A DNA stretch of 64,000 bases from a bacterium (GTDB taxonomy: Bacteria > UBP6 > UBA1177): contig JAFQZM010000025.1 of the NCBI GenBank assembly GCA_017405875.1, positions 1 through 64,000 on the forward strand, in the 5' to 3' direction. The notes beneath the pieces were generated by a model, which saw nothing but the letters and a program-made list of their open reading frames with translations, did not search any database and was not told the DNA's origin. Made by a program: the position numbers and the translations under genes. Below are positions 25,909-35,300 of this stretch, in pieces; the stretch's first letter is position 1; every line of letters starts with the position of its first letter.

Positions 25909-27292
25909 CTTTACGCAAACCGAATTCTTCTATTCTTTTGTCTAGCGTCGGACGTGTTATTCCAAGCAGTTCGGCAGTTTTGCCTTTGTGCCAGTTGGTC
26001 TGTTTGAGAACGTATTCGATATAGTTTCTTTCGAAATCGCGCAGAGGCATCAGCTTTTCCGGCATGAAGAGTTCTTCGACCGTATTCTGCTTTGAATTAG
26101 TCTGATCTTTTTTCTCGGCGACAAGAAAAGAAAAACTGTCGCGTGTGAGGACCTTGTCCTTTGCCTTTATCGAAGCACGCTGAATCGTGTTTTCAAGCTC
26201 GCGGATATTGCCGGGCCACGTGTGCGATCTGAGGTAATCGACCGCCTCTTTCGTGATGCTCTGAATCGAGGTGTTCATCATGAAATTTGCCTTTTTTATG
26301 AAGTGCAGGATCAGCATTTCCAGATCGTTCAGGTGCTCGCGCAGCGGCGGCACAGAAATCGTGATGACGTTGAGGCGGTAGAAAAGATCCTCTCTGAACT
26401 TCCCTTTTTCGACGAGTTCCTTTAGATTTTTGTTCGTTAAAGCGACGATCCTGCCGTTGAAGCGCTTTTTTTCGGTCGCACCGATGGGATAAAAATCCTT
26501 TTCCTGAATGACGCGCAGAAGTTTCGTCTGAAATTCGTACGGCATTTCCGAAATTTCGTCGAGAACGAGCGTTCCCCCTTTGACCGCTTCGAGCTTGCCC
26601 TCGCGGTTTGCAGTAGCTCCCGTGAAAGCACCCTTGACGTAACCCATAAGTTCGCTTTCGATCAGGTTTTCAGGCACTGCGGCGCAGTTTATCGCGATAA
26701 AAGGCTCTTCCGGCACAGTGTTTTCGTGGATCGCTTTCGCAACCATCTCCTTTCCGGTTCCGCTTTCACCCGTGACAAGAATCGTCGCCTTGTTTCCTTT
26801 CAGAGTTCCGATAGTTTTGTAAATATCAATCATCAGAGGATCGCGCCCGATTATCGTGTCTTTGAACGGAGTGCTGTCGGGCTCGATGAAGTAAGCGACA
26901 CGCTCTTTCAAAGTGAGCGTTTCAAGCGCGCACTCGACGGTAGAGCGCAGTTTTTCAAGCGGAACAGGCTTCGTCAAAAATTCGTAAGCACCTAAATTCA
27001 TTGCCTTTACTGCCGCATCAAGATCACCGAAAGCAGTCAGCATCACGATAAGCGGCATATCTTTTTTGTTTAAAGTCCGATTGAGGTCTTCGAGAAGTTC
27101 CAGACCGGTCTTGACCGGCATGTTTATGTCGAGCAGAACAAGATCGGGATGCTCTTTTTCTATCGCGATATAGCCCGTCCTTCCATCATCTGCTGTAAAA
27201 ACGGTGTAACCTTCCGATTCAAGGTATTTCTGATAGCTCCGCAAAATAGAAAGATCGTCGTCAACTATGAGTATTTTCCACTTGTTTTTCAT
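25901..27292 (-). CDS. NtrC-family sigma-54 response regulator
   Basis: 463 residues in the classical order: receiver domain with acidic cluster VDDD and phospho-Asp55 (LLDINMP); AAA+ domain with Walker A GESGTGKE (175-182) and the sigma-54-contacting GAFTGA (221-226); C-terminal Fis-type helix-turn-helix (WHKGKTAELLGITRPTLDKRI). It should activate sigma-54 promoters when phosphorylated by the overlapping histidine kinase. It overlaps the upstream methylase-like gene by 4 bp (ATGA), making a three-gene operon. Target genes cannot be told from this window. Confidence 0.96.
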   Translation of the reverse strand: MKNKWKILIVDDDLSILRSYQKYLESEGYTVFTADDGRTGYIAIEKEHPDLVLLDINMPVKTGLELLEDLNRTLNKKDMPLIVMLTAFGDLDAAVKAMNLGAYEFLTKPVPLEKLRSTVECALETLTLKERVAYFIEPDSTPFKDTIIGRDPLMIDIYKTIGTLKGNKATILVTGESGTGKEMVAKAIHENTVPEEPFIAINCAAVPENLIESELMGYVKGAFTGATANREGKLEAVKGGTLVLDEISEMPYEFQTKLLRVIQEKDFYPIGATEKKRFNGRIVALTNKNLKELVEKGKFREDLFYRLNVITISVPPLREHLNDLEMLILHFIKKANFMMNTSIQSITKEAVDYLRSHTWPGNIRELENTIQRASIKAKDKVLTRDSFSFLVAEKKDQTNSKQNTVEELFMPEKLMPLRDFERNYIEYVLKQTNWHKGKTAELLGITRPTLDKRIEEFGLRKDV

Positions 27293-28884
27293 TGCTCGAC
27301 CTCACGTGATTCACAGTTTTCGCCGAGATAACGCTCGATGATACCGACTTCGGCCGGAGAAAGTTTGAAAAGCTGATAGACAAAGCCGTCAAGTCTTTCC
27401 GAAACAGCCGCAAGTTCTTTCTGCAGAGCTTCGTTTTCCCTCGAAAGAGCCATTTCGCGATAGATTCTGCGGATATCAAGCACCTCCTGCGTTATAAGGT
27501 TCTGGAAATTCTTTCCGCAAAGCATAAACGGAATCTTGTTGAAATTTTTCTTCAAAAACTTGTTGTGATGCGGGAATTTTATCTTGTAGAAAAATTCGAC
27601 AAGCCTCGAATTGAGGTATCCTTCCGCAAAAAAGAGATCAACGTCGGATGTGCGCGGAATGACCGCAGCAACGTCGTTCATAAAGTAAAGTCCGTCCTCG
27701 TCGTAGGCGAAAACAGGTTTTACCGAAAGATACCGCATAAGCAGTTTTCTGCTTCCGAAACTGCTTTCCGGCGGAATCTGGAAAAAGGCTTCAGGATCGG
27801 GGTAAATATACTTTTTGATTTTCGGAGTTCTGAACGGAAGGATCTCCTTCGACGTTACAAGCGGGCGGTAAGCTGCGCTTCTTCTCAGCGTTTTGACAAG
27901 ATCGTCAACCGGAGCATTCCTGAACATTCCGAGGAAAAACCTGAAATGGTCGCCGCAGGTCCCGCCGGCCGTTTTCTCTATCTTCGAAACCAGAGCGAGC
28001 TGATCGGCGGTAACTTTGTCGTTGAACGTGAAAAGATGGTTGAAATCAAGGCAGTTGCGGTCAAGTTCGAGGACTTTCCCTTCTGAAAAATCGCGGATAA
28101 CGACATTCTGCGGCTGCATCGGGATCATCCCTTCGATTTTCTTAACGAGCTTAAGCTGCAGAAAATCTGCAAAGCGGTCGATTTCTTCCGCTTCAAAGTG
28201 CGCGTAAAGACTTTTTTTATCCTTTCTGGTAAGCGGAGAAGATAGAAAAGTCTTTTTGACCATAAGATAAAAAACAGCATCGTATTTCAGCAGGACCGAG
28301 AGTGTGTCGAGCAGACTTTCACTCGCAAACGGATAATTTGCGGAATCATCGACGACAATATCGAAATTCTGCGGCCGCAGCTGCGTTCCGTCATCATTCA
28401 TCAGATCGAACAAGGTCGTCTGCATCGAAATAGAAAGCGCCGCGTCACGAGAAACCGGATAATATTCAATGTTTTTGAAAGGTGATTCTTTTGTCCTTTC
28501 GGAAGAGTAGCCGATGAAAAGCTGGATTTTTTTCTCGGTTTCATAAGGAAGAATTATCGAATCGGTGAGAAGAAGCACGGACTGTTTCGGCTGCATTTTG
28601 ACATTCTGAAGTTCGATAACCTTTTCGGCAGGAAGCGAGAGAATCGCACTGACCGAAAGCGACAGAACGAAATCTCTGCCAAGTCTATCAGAAAATTCGT
28701 TGTTTAGAAGCGAAAAATCGCTTTTTGTTATCCCGACCAGAGTATTCGCCGCAGGCCGCTTGTTCTGAAGCGAAAGCCAGAATTTGTTCAGCAGGAATGC
28801 GTAAGGATCAGTCTTAATCGATCTCTGCTTTATAAACTCATCGATTTCGTAAAAAAGTTTTACAAGTTTTTTTCTTTTATCCAT
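27289..28884 (-). CDS. Degenerate TaqI/Eco57I-type adenine-methylase-like protein
   Basis: 531 residues. The C-terminal half looks like the target-recognition region of TaqI/type IIG enzymes: EDGLYFMNDVAAVI, YLNSRLVEFFYK, LKKNFNKIPF (about 375-455) and the typical end LDGFVYQLFKLSPAEVGIIE. In the methylase half the FDxVxxNPPY catalytic block appears as FDIVVDDSANYPF (174-186), so NPPY is lost, and no FxGxG SAM-binding loop is visible. It is probably a catalytically dead DNA- or ligand-binding derivative. It is first in an operon with an NtrC-type regulator and a histidine kinase, suggesting a regulatory use. The family call rests on motif pattern only. Confidence 0.65.
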   Translation of the reverse strand: MDKRKKLVKLFYEIDEFIKQRSIKTDPYAFLLNKFWLSLQNKRPAANTLVGITKSDFSLLNNEFSDRLGRDFVLSLSVSAILSLPAEKVIELQNVKMQPKQSVLLLTDSIILPYETEKKIQLFIGYSSERTKESPFKNIEYYPVSRDAALSISMQTTLFDLMNDDGTQLRPQNFDIVVDDSANYPFASESLLDTLSVLLKYDAVFYLMVKKTFLSSPLTRKDKKSLYAHFEAEEIDRFADFLQLKLVKKIEGMIPMQPQNVVIRDFSEGKVLELDRNCLDFNHLFTFNDKVTADQLALVSKIEKTAGGTCGDHFRFFLGMFRNAPVDDLVKTLRRSAAYRPLVTSKEILPFRTPKIKKYIYPDPEAFFQIPPESSFGSRKLLMRYLSVKPVFAYDEDGLYFMNDVAAVIPRTSDVDLFFAEGYLNSRLVEFFYKIKFPHHNKFLKKNFNKIPFMLCGKNFQNLITQEVLDIRRIYREMALSRENEALQKELAAVSERLDGFVYQLFKLSPAEVGIIERYLGENCESREVEQ

Positions 28885-28915
28885 TTTTTCTCACCTTTCA
28901 AAGTTCGATAAATTC

Positions 28916-28944
28916 AGTATAGGAACCAAATTTAAAAAAAGCAA
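28916..28944 (-). promoter_or_regulatory. Promoter of the methylase-like/NtrC/kinase operon
   Basis: Leftward -35 TTGCTT (28944-28939), 17-bp spacer, -10 TATACT (28921-28916), about 32 bp before the start. It sits immediately downstream of the preceding gene's terminator. Confidence 0.5.
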
Positions 28945-28955
28945 GCTATCAAGGC

Positions 28956-28980
28956 AAAAAAAAAGGGCGCCGGAGCGCCC
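28956..28980 (-). terminator. Rho-independent terminator of the dipeptide-repeat lipoprotein gene
   Basis: Reading leftward, GGGCGC-TCCG-GCGCCC (28980-28965) is followed by nine Ts (28964-28956). It lies 25 bp past the stop codon at 29005. Confidence 0.9.
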
Positions 28981-29004
28981 TAAAAAATCTAAATGACGAT
29001 TGAC

Positions 29005-30252
29005 TTATTCGTCGGTGTCTGCATCGGTGTCTGCGTCGGTGTCTGCATCGGTGTCTGCGTCGGTGTCTGCATCGGTGTCTGCGTCGGTGTCTGCATCGGT
29101 GTCTGCATCGGTGTCAGCGTCGGTATCAGTGTCTGTATCTGTATCCGTATCTGTATCCGTATCGGTATCGGTGTCGGTGTCAGTATCCGTGTCTGTGTCG
29201 GTATCGGTATCGGTATCGGTATCAGTGTCGGTGTCGGTATCCGTATCGGTGTCAGCGTCCTTTGCTACGCACTCTTTGGTCTTTTTGTCTTTCTCGTAAC
29301 CTTCTGCGCAGTCACAGGTGTTTTTCTTTTCGTTGTAAACTTCTGTTGTTGCATCGCATTCAGCTTTGCAGAAGTAACCGGTAAGTTTGGTTTCGTCTGC
29401 CGCGCAAACTGTTCCTTCTTCACATTCGATAACATCGCAAAGATCTTCCGGGCACTCAACTTCTTTCTGCTGGTTGTTTTCGATTGCTATGCAGGAGCAA
29501 GCATCATAACCCTGCTGCTCATAAGCTTCAGCAATTTCTTCCGGAGCGATGATAACAGCTGCATCGATACCAAGTTTGATTTTCTTGCCGGCAGCAACAG
29601 TGCTGTCATCCATGCAGTACTGGAATCTTCCTGCAGAAATATTGCCGTTTGCAGCGCTCATACCAACCGTGCAGGTTTTGACCATGTTGATCATGTAGTT
29701 TGCACCAAGAACATAAGTCATTTCGTTGATGTAAGCAACTGTCGGACCGAAATCAGCGATTTCACCGCTTTCAACTTCTGCCAAATCAGCTTCGGTAAGA
29801 ATAACCTGAGCTTCTACGCCGTAAGCGATAGCAGCAGAATTTTGATCAACGAGAGCCTGGTAAATAGAATCGGTAACGATTGCCATTCCGCCGTTATTAA
29901 GTTCTGCAGCCATAAGATAGGTGCCTGCATTGAAGGAAACATTCGGATAAGCTTCATCATAGAAAGAAGCTTTGAGCATGTCAGCTGATTCTGCTTCGCT
30001 CGGGGTCTGCAGAGTGCCGTAGCCGTTGATCAAAACATAGCTGTCATAATTTGACTTTTTGAAAGAGTCGTCAATTTTGCAGGTGTCGGTCGGCTCTTCA
30101 GTCGGATCTTCGGTCGGCTCTTCAGTCGGCTCTTCAGTCGGATCTGTCGGCTGATCGGTCGGATCTGTCGGTTCATCTTTTTTGTCGCCGCCGCAGCTGA
30201 CAACAAAGAGGGCGAGAACGATCGCCACGAGAGCAAGTGTGAATTTCTTCAT
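29005..30252 (-). CDS. Lipoprotein with Pro-Thr-Glu linker and C-terminal (Asp-Thr/Ala) dipeptide tail
   Basis: 415 residues. Lipobox VVSC, then a PTDPTEEPTE-type linker (about residues 27-58), a globular domain of about 200 residues, a Cys-rich EGF-like segment (ECEEGTVC, CKAECDATTEVYNEKKNTC) and an 83-residue acidic tail of alternating Asp with Thr or Ala. The last part is nine DADT units. The tail ends the protein with no anchor after it. It could bind calcium or act as a stalk or spacer. AGGAG precedes the ATG; the gene has its own strong promoter and terminator, so it is likely monocistronic and well expressed. The globular domain is unrecognised. Confidence 0.88.
   Translation of the reverse strand: MKKFTLALVAIVLALFVVSCGGDKKDEPTDPTDQPTDPTEEPTEEPTEDPTEEPTDTCKIDDSFKKSNYDSYVLINGYGTLQTPSEAESADMLKASFYDEAYPNVSFNAGTYLMAAELNNGGMAIVTDSIYQALVDQNSAAIAYGVEAQVILTEADLAEVESGEIADFGPTVAYINEMTYVLGANYMINMVKTCTVGMSAANGNISAGRFQYCMDDSTVAAGKKIKLGIDAAVIIAPEEIAEAYEQQGYDACSCIAIENNQQKEVECPEDLCDVIECEEGTVCAADETKLTGYFCKAECDATTEVYNEKKNTCDCAEGYEKDKKTKECVAKDADTDTDTDTDTDTDTDTDTDTDTDTDTDTDTDTDTDTDTDTDTDTDADTDADTDADTDADTDADTDADTDADTDADTDADTDE
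29011..29259. repeat. 6/12-bp coding tandem repeat (Asp-Thr/Asp-Ala tail)
   Basis: About 41 six-base units encoding D-T or D-A, in two blocks: a 12-bp DADT block (about nine units, gene 3' end) and a more varied DT block. Copy number is likely to vary by slippage in steps that keep the frame. Confidence 0.95.
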
Positions 30253-30320
30253 TTGAAATCTCCTAAAAAAAAGTTAGTAAAAAAACCCTTCAAATTCATG
30301 TTGTAAAAAAACCGTCTGAA

Positions 30321-30348
30321 ATTTTATGGGTACCTTTTTTTTTGTCAA
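30321..30348 (-). promoter_or_regulatory. Strong sigma-70 promoter of the dipeptide-repeat lipoprotein gene
   Basis: Consensus -35 TTGACA (30348-30343), 16-bp spacer, -10 TAAAAT (30326-30321), leaving a leader of about 60 nt. Confidence 0.75.
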
Positions 30349-30402
30349 GTAAAAAAGCAAAAAAACGCCTCAACTGAAAAAAAACAAAAAAAGCAGGAAC
30401 TT

Positions 30403-32262
30403 TTAACCGCCGAAAACGGTCGAAAGCAGAATTATGAAGACTCCGGCAAGCGATTCTCCGGCGATGATTCCGGAAGCAGCCGGAACGATGTATTCTTCCA
30501 AAGTTTTCTTTTTGTGCTCGATAAAAAGAACGATAAGGGCGCCAAGGAACATCGAAAGAGAGTTCCAGAACGGAATAACGAAGGAAAGTCCGATTCCCAT
30601 CGATGACGGAATGTATTTTGCCGCTTTCGGGAACCACTTTTCGATGAGCGGAATGATTATGCCGATCGCAACGCCGATTATCATCGCGATTTTAGCCGTT
30701 GAGTGAAGTGTCGAAAATCCCTGAGCTAAAAGGTCTGCGACTCTCGACCAGACCTGAGCCGCCGGAGCCGGGAAATAGTCGCTTCCGAGAACGTCGGGCG
30801 TCGGAACTATGAGATAAAATGCGGGAACAATGACGATCGTTCCTGCAAAAATACCGATAAACTGCGCGAGGAACATCTTTCGCGGATTTGCGCCGAGAAT
30901 GTAACCGGTTTTGAGGTCGGTGAGAAGGTCAGCCGAAGATCCCGCGATACCCGAAGTTATCGAAGCTGTCATAAGTGTCGTGACTTTGCTTCCGGGGCGC
31001 AGCATTCCGTAGAACGCCTGAGTTACCTGACCGAGAGCGCCGACCGGAGTAGTGTCGGTTTCACCAGTCGCGCGGCATGCAACTATCGAAAGGAAGAAAG
31101 AAAGAATGACTGCAAGAACCGAAACCCATACCGGAATGTCGAACGCGAAAAGCATGATAAGCGCGATTCCCGTGCCGCCGACGAGGATTCCCCAGAAGAA
31201 CCAGCTCATAGGAACTTCGACTTTTTCGATCTCGGTGAGTTCGCGTTTTTTGCGTGAGAAAAGGTCTTTGAGCGATGCAAACGCTTTCAGAGCGACTTTC
31301 CACTGCATGAGGAAAGAGGTAAATCCGGCCGAGACCATGACGGAAGCGCCGAACCACAAACTCCAGCTGCTGATTCCGCGGTATCCGAGTTCGGTGATAG
31401 CGCCGATTTTCACCATGTAAGGCGCTAAAACTATATAATTGAGTATAGCGCCGAAAAGAATGCTCCACGCCGTACGCCAGCCCATGATACCGCCTGCAGC
31501 GACCATGATGAGGCTCGTTTCCATCGAAACAGTGTATTCTGCAAGTTTTTCGCCGAAAACCGCGTATGTGTATTTTATCCATTCGAAAAAGTCGCGTATT
31601 ACAGTCAGAACCGCGCCGCCTAAAGCAAATCCGAGAAGCGTGCGCGTCTGTTTTTTGCTTTCTTCGCCCGCATAGAGGCTTTTAAGCGTTTCGGCAGTCG
31701 CAGTTCCCGAAGGAAACGGCAGTTTTTCCATGTTTATCATCTGTTTTTTCATCGGTATAGCCATGACGACGCCGGCAATTCCCAGGAAAACGGTCCACGC
31801 CGTAAGCACCCAGAAGTTGAGATGCTGACCTGTGATGAGGATGTAAGCCGCGATCGCACTGACCATCGTTCCGCCCGTCGTGTAGCCTGCACTCGAAGCA
31901 GTTGACTTCATCGAGTTGTTTTCGAGAAGCGTCATGTCGGTCGTGAAAATTTTGGGAAAAAGGACGCGCAAAAGTTTCCAGATGCTGAACGAAAGAACGC
32001 ACGCGGTAATCGTGACACCCAGTCCCCATCCGGTTTTGAGACCGATGTAAAGGTTCGTGAGGCTCATGAGTCCGCCGATTATCATTCCCATGACGACTGC
32101 GCGGACGGTGAGCTGCTTAACGTCGCCCTGATAGACGTTTTTGAGCCAGCGGCGGTCATCTTCCTCGTACTGCTCTTCCAAAGTGAGCGGTCTTTTCGGA
32201 GCGACTTTCGCCGAGACGCCGTTTCCGGCAGAAAAATTTTCGTTTCTGTTTTCTTCTGTCAT
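30403..32262 (-). CDS. OPT-family oligopeptide transporter
   Basis: A 619-residue inner-membrane transporter with about 14-16 hydrophobic helices. OPT/YSL landmarks: LTVRAVVMGMIIGGLMSLTNLYIGLK near the N-terminus (only its start is diagnostic here), NNSMKSTASSAGYTTGG, PFPSGTATAETL, and GSSADLLTDLKTGYILGANP. Members import oligopeptides or metal-peptide chelates by proton symport; the substrate here is unknown. It begins 53 bp downstream of the coiled-coil gene and may share its transcript. A weakly paired T-rich stretch after the stop might terminate it. Confidence 0.93.
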   Translation of the reverse strand: MTEENRNENFSAGNGVSAKVAPKRPLTLEEQYEEDDRRWLKNVYQGDVKQLTVRAVVMGMIIGGLMSLTNLYIGLKTGWGLGVTITACVLSFSIWKLLRVLFPKIFTTDMTLLENNSMKSTASSAGYTTGGTMVSAIAAYILITGQHLNFWVLTAWTVFLGIAGVVMAIPMKKQMINMEKLPFPSGTATAETLKSLYAGEESKKQTRTLLGFALGGAVLTVIRDFFEWIKYTYAVFGEKLAEYTVSMETSLIMVAAGGIMGWRTAWSILFGAILNYIVLAPYMVKIGAITELGYRGISSWSLWFGASVMVSAGFTSFLMQWKVALKAFASLKDLFSRKKRELTEIEKVEVPMSWFFWGILVGGTGIALIMLFAFDIPVWVSVLAVILSFFLSIVACRATGETDTTPVGALGQVTQAFYGMLRPGSKVTTLMTASITSGIAGSSADLLTDLKTGYILGANPRKMFLAQFIGIFAGTIVIVPAFYLIVPTPDVLGSDYFPAPAAQVWSRVADLLAQGFSTLHSTAKIAMIIGVAIGIIIPLIEKWFPKAAKYIPSSMGIGLSFVIPFWNSLSMFLGALIVLFIEHKKKTLEEYIVPAASGIIAGESLAGVFIILLSTVFGG

Positions 32263-32315
32263 TGAAACCCCTGATTTTCTAAAAAAGGAAAGTTAAAAGA
32301 ATGTTTTCGACGGAA

Positions 32316-35300
32316 CTAATCCTCTGAATCTCCGCTGTCCTTCGTATCTTCGATAAGAGCAAGGACTCTGAGATAGTAAGCGCTCTTCGGACTGAGTTCC
32401 TTTCTGAGCTTGATGAGGATTTTCTTCGCCGCGCTTACGTCGCCTGCCTGAAGGTCTGCATAAGCTCTGTCGAACATTGCGGCTGCGGTCTTTTCGATCT
32501 CTTTGAGACCGTTCTGGGCAGATTTGCTGTTTGCATCCGCATAGAGAGCGTCAAAGAAGTATTTTCTTGCCTCGGCGATGTTTTCGTCTTTCAGTATCTC
32601 CATTCCCTGAGCGGCAAGAGCATCGGCTTTGACCGAATTGAGCTGTTTCGTGTATGCGCTGTATTCGTAGTTTCTGTCTCTCTCTTCCTTGAATTCGCTT
32701 CCGCCTGCGAAAGAGATCGATTTTTCTTTGATGAGAGCGTCAACTTTAGCCTTGTACTGCTTTTCGATGTTGTTCTTCGACTGCTCGTATTTAGCTTTTG
32801 CAGCCTCTTCGCGCTTTTCGGCAGCCTTGAGGTTGGCTTCGTGAGCCGCTTTTCTCTTTGCCGCAGCCTTTTCCTGCTCGTCCTTGATCGTGTCGGTCTT
32901 CTTCTCGGCAGCTTCAAGTTCCGCACGGAGTCTCGCTTCCTCTTTTCCTCTGTCGGCAATCATTTTTTTCGAGCTGCCTTCAAGCTGAGCGATCTTTGCA
33001 GTTATAGCTTTTTTGTCGGTCGCAGCCTTTTTCTCGTACTTTGCATAAACCGCCTGTTTCTCTTTTTCTATCGCGTTTTCGTTAGCCTCTTTCTTCTGCT
33101 CGATAGCGATTTCGATATCGTTTACCTTCTTTTCAGCGGCAGCCTTTTTGTTTTCAAGCTGCTGAGCGAGATTGTCTCTCGTTTTTTCTGCATTTGCATC
33201 CGCAGTTTCACGCTGTTTTTCAAGAGCTGCGAGCTGTTTTCTCTTTTCAGCCGAAGTCTTGTCGTAAGCAGCCTTTCTCTGTTTAGCCTTTGCGTTCCTC
33301 TCAGCTTCGCGTTTAGCTGCACGGCCTTCGATCTCTTTGATTTTATTAGCCTTGTTCGCGTTGATGGTAGCCTGTTTCTTTTTGATATCCTTTTCGAAAG
33401 CCGCCTTTTCCTGCTCGACTTTCTTCATTTCGGCATTGAGAGCCTTCTTTTCTTCAGCTTTTTTAGCTTTGAAAGCAGCAGTTTCCTTCTTGATGTCGGC
33501 TTCGCCTTTCTTCTGCTCGGCATCGATCTTAGCCTGCTCGGACTTGTAGTTCTTCGAAATGGAAGCGGTCTCTTTTTCTATGAATTTGTCGTGACCGTCC
33601 TCGAAAGAAGCAAGATCTTTCGAAGCTGCAGCCTGATCTTTTTTAAGTTTCTGCCACTTCGGATCCTTTTCGTATTTTTCTACCTTATCCTGAATTTCGA
33701 ACATCTGGGTTTCGATGGTTTCGACTTTCTTAGCGCGCTCAGCCTGACCTTTGCTGTAAGCCTGCTCGGCCTTTTCCTCAGCTGCGCTTCTTTCCGATTC
33801 GAACTTGCGCTCAGCCTCTTCTCTCTTCTTGTCGAACTTTTCCTGATTCTTGCTCAGTTTTTCTTCCTGTTTGTCGTTGTAATCGCTGATTTCGGAATCT
33901 ATCTTGTCGAATTTTTCGGTATAGGAAGAAAGTTTTTTGTCGTAATCCTCAAGCTGTTTGTTGAGGTTTTCGGTCTCGTCGTCAGCCTTTTTCTCGACAG
34001 CTTCGAGATCTTTGGAATCCTGAGCTTCACCGTCTGCAATGATTTTGTCGAACTTTTCAGATTCCTTCTGCTCTTCAGCTTCGAAATTGCCTTCCATCTT
34101 TTCAACTTCCTTGGAAAGTTTGGCGATCTGTTTTTCAAGGTCGGAATTCGATTTTTCGAGAGCCTGAATCTTGTCGTTATATTCTTTTTCAGCAGCTTCT
34201 ATATCGGCTTTAGACTGTTTTTTGGTCTGCATGAGCTGTTTCTTGAGGTCTTTGTTTCCTTTTTTGTATTTGTCCTCAACAGCAGCAAGCTCTGCTTCTA
34301 TCTCTTTCTGGTAGATTTCTTCAGCCGGTCTTTCGTCTTCGAGCTGCTTGTTCAGCTTTTCGATTTCTCTGTCGGTCTTTTTGAGCTTGTCGCGGTAGAT
34401 CGAGTCCATATTCTCGACATTTTCTCTGAGCGTTTCGAGCTTTTTCTGATGTTCGCGCTCCTGTTTTTTATCGGCTTTAGCCTGTTTTTTCTCGTCCTGC
34501 TCGAATTTTTCGTTGAGTTTTTTCTGCTCGTCGAGTTTTCCGTTCATAGAATCTTCGAGTTTTTTCATTTCGCCGTCGCGCCATACCGAAATGGTCTTCA
34601 TCTCTTTCTTGACGCTCTTGAAAGTACGTCTCGCCTTGTCGTATTCATCTTTTCCAGGCTCGTTGTAACGGCGTTTCTTATTGGTTTCCTTTACGAACTG
34701 AAGCTCTTTGTAGCCTTGTTCCCTGATGTCGAGATCCTTTCTTTCGATTTTGTTTACAGTTTCTACAGCTCTTGAAGCGTCACCGTTTTTGGTCATCGAT
34801 TTCGCATCGTCGAGTGCCTGCATAACTTCGTCAACAGTATCAGCAAGGCTTACGTTTTCAGCCTTTCTGAAAAGGGATGAAGCCTCTTTGCCTTTGCCTG
34901 CCTTGTATGCTTTGAAAGCCGAGCGGAGAACTTCCTTTTTCTCTCTTTCGGTCATTTGCGGAGCTTCTTCCTTCTGCGGAGCCGCTTCTTCCTCGTCATC
35001 GCCGCCTTCTTCACCGCCTTCCGAAAGTTTTGAAAGAGCTTCCATGAGTTTTGCCGCAACTTCCGAAGCAAAATCTTCCGCATCAGTATCGCTGCTTACG
35101 TCAACATTCTGTTTTTTAGCTATTTTTCCGTTCTTGTCGAAAATGTAGAGCACCGCCGAGAATCCTTCGTCGGTAGTCTTTACGACCGGGAAAAGGACAT
35201 ACTGCGCTTTTTTGAACTTTTTGGCTTCTTCGCGGGCACATTTCAGCTTTGCGCCGCACTTTTTAAACTTGCCGGCAGCAGCAGAATCGATATCGGAAAG

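Noticed and set aside
27289-28884. Active restriction-modification enzyme
   Set aside because: NPPY and the SAM-binding loop are missing and no restriction or specificity gene is adjacent.
29000-29299. Rightward Ser-Val/Ser-Ala repeat protein
   Set aside because: It is the complement of the Asp-Thr/Asp-Ala coding microsatellite; the leftward frame has signal peptide, promoter and terminator.
32841-34775. 644-residue rightward Phe/Leu-rich membrane protein
   Set aside because: Exact antisense of the Lys/Glu coiled coil; its composition follows from the complement and it lacks a start signal.
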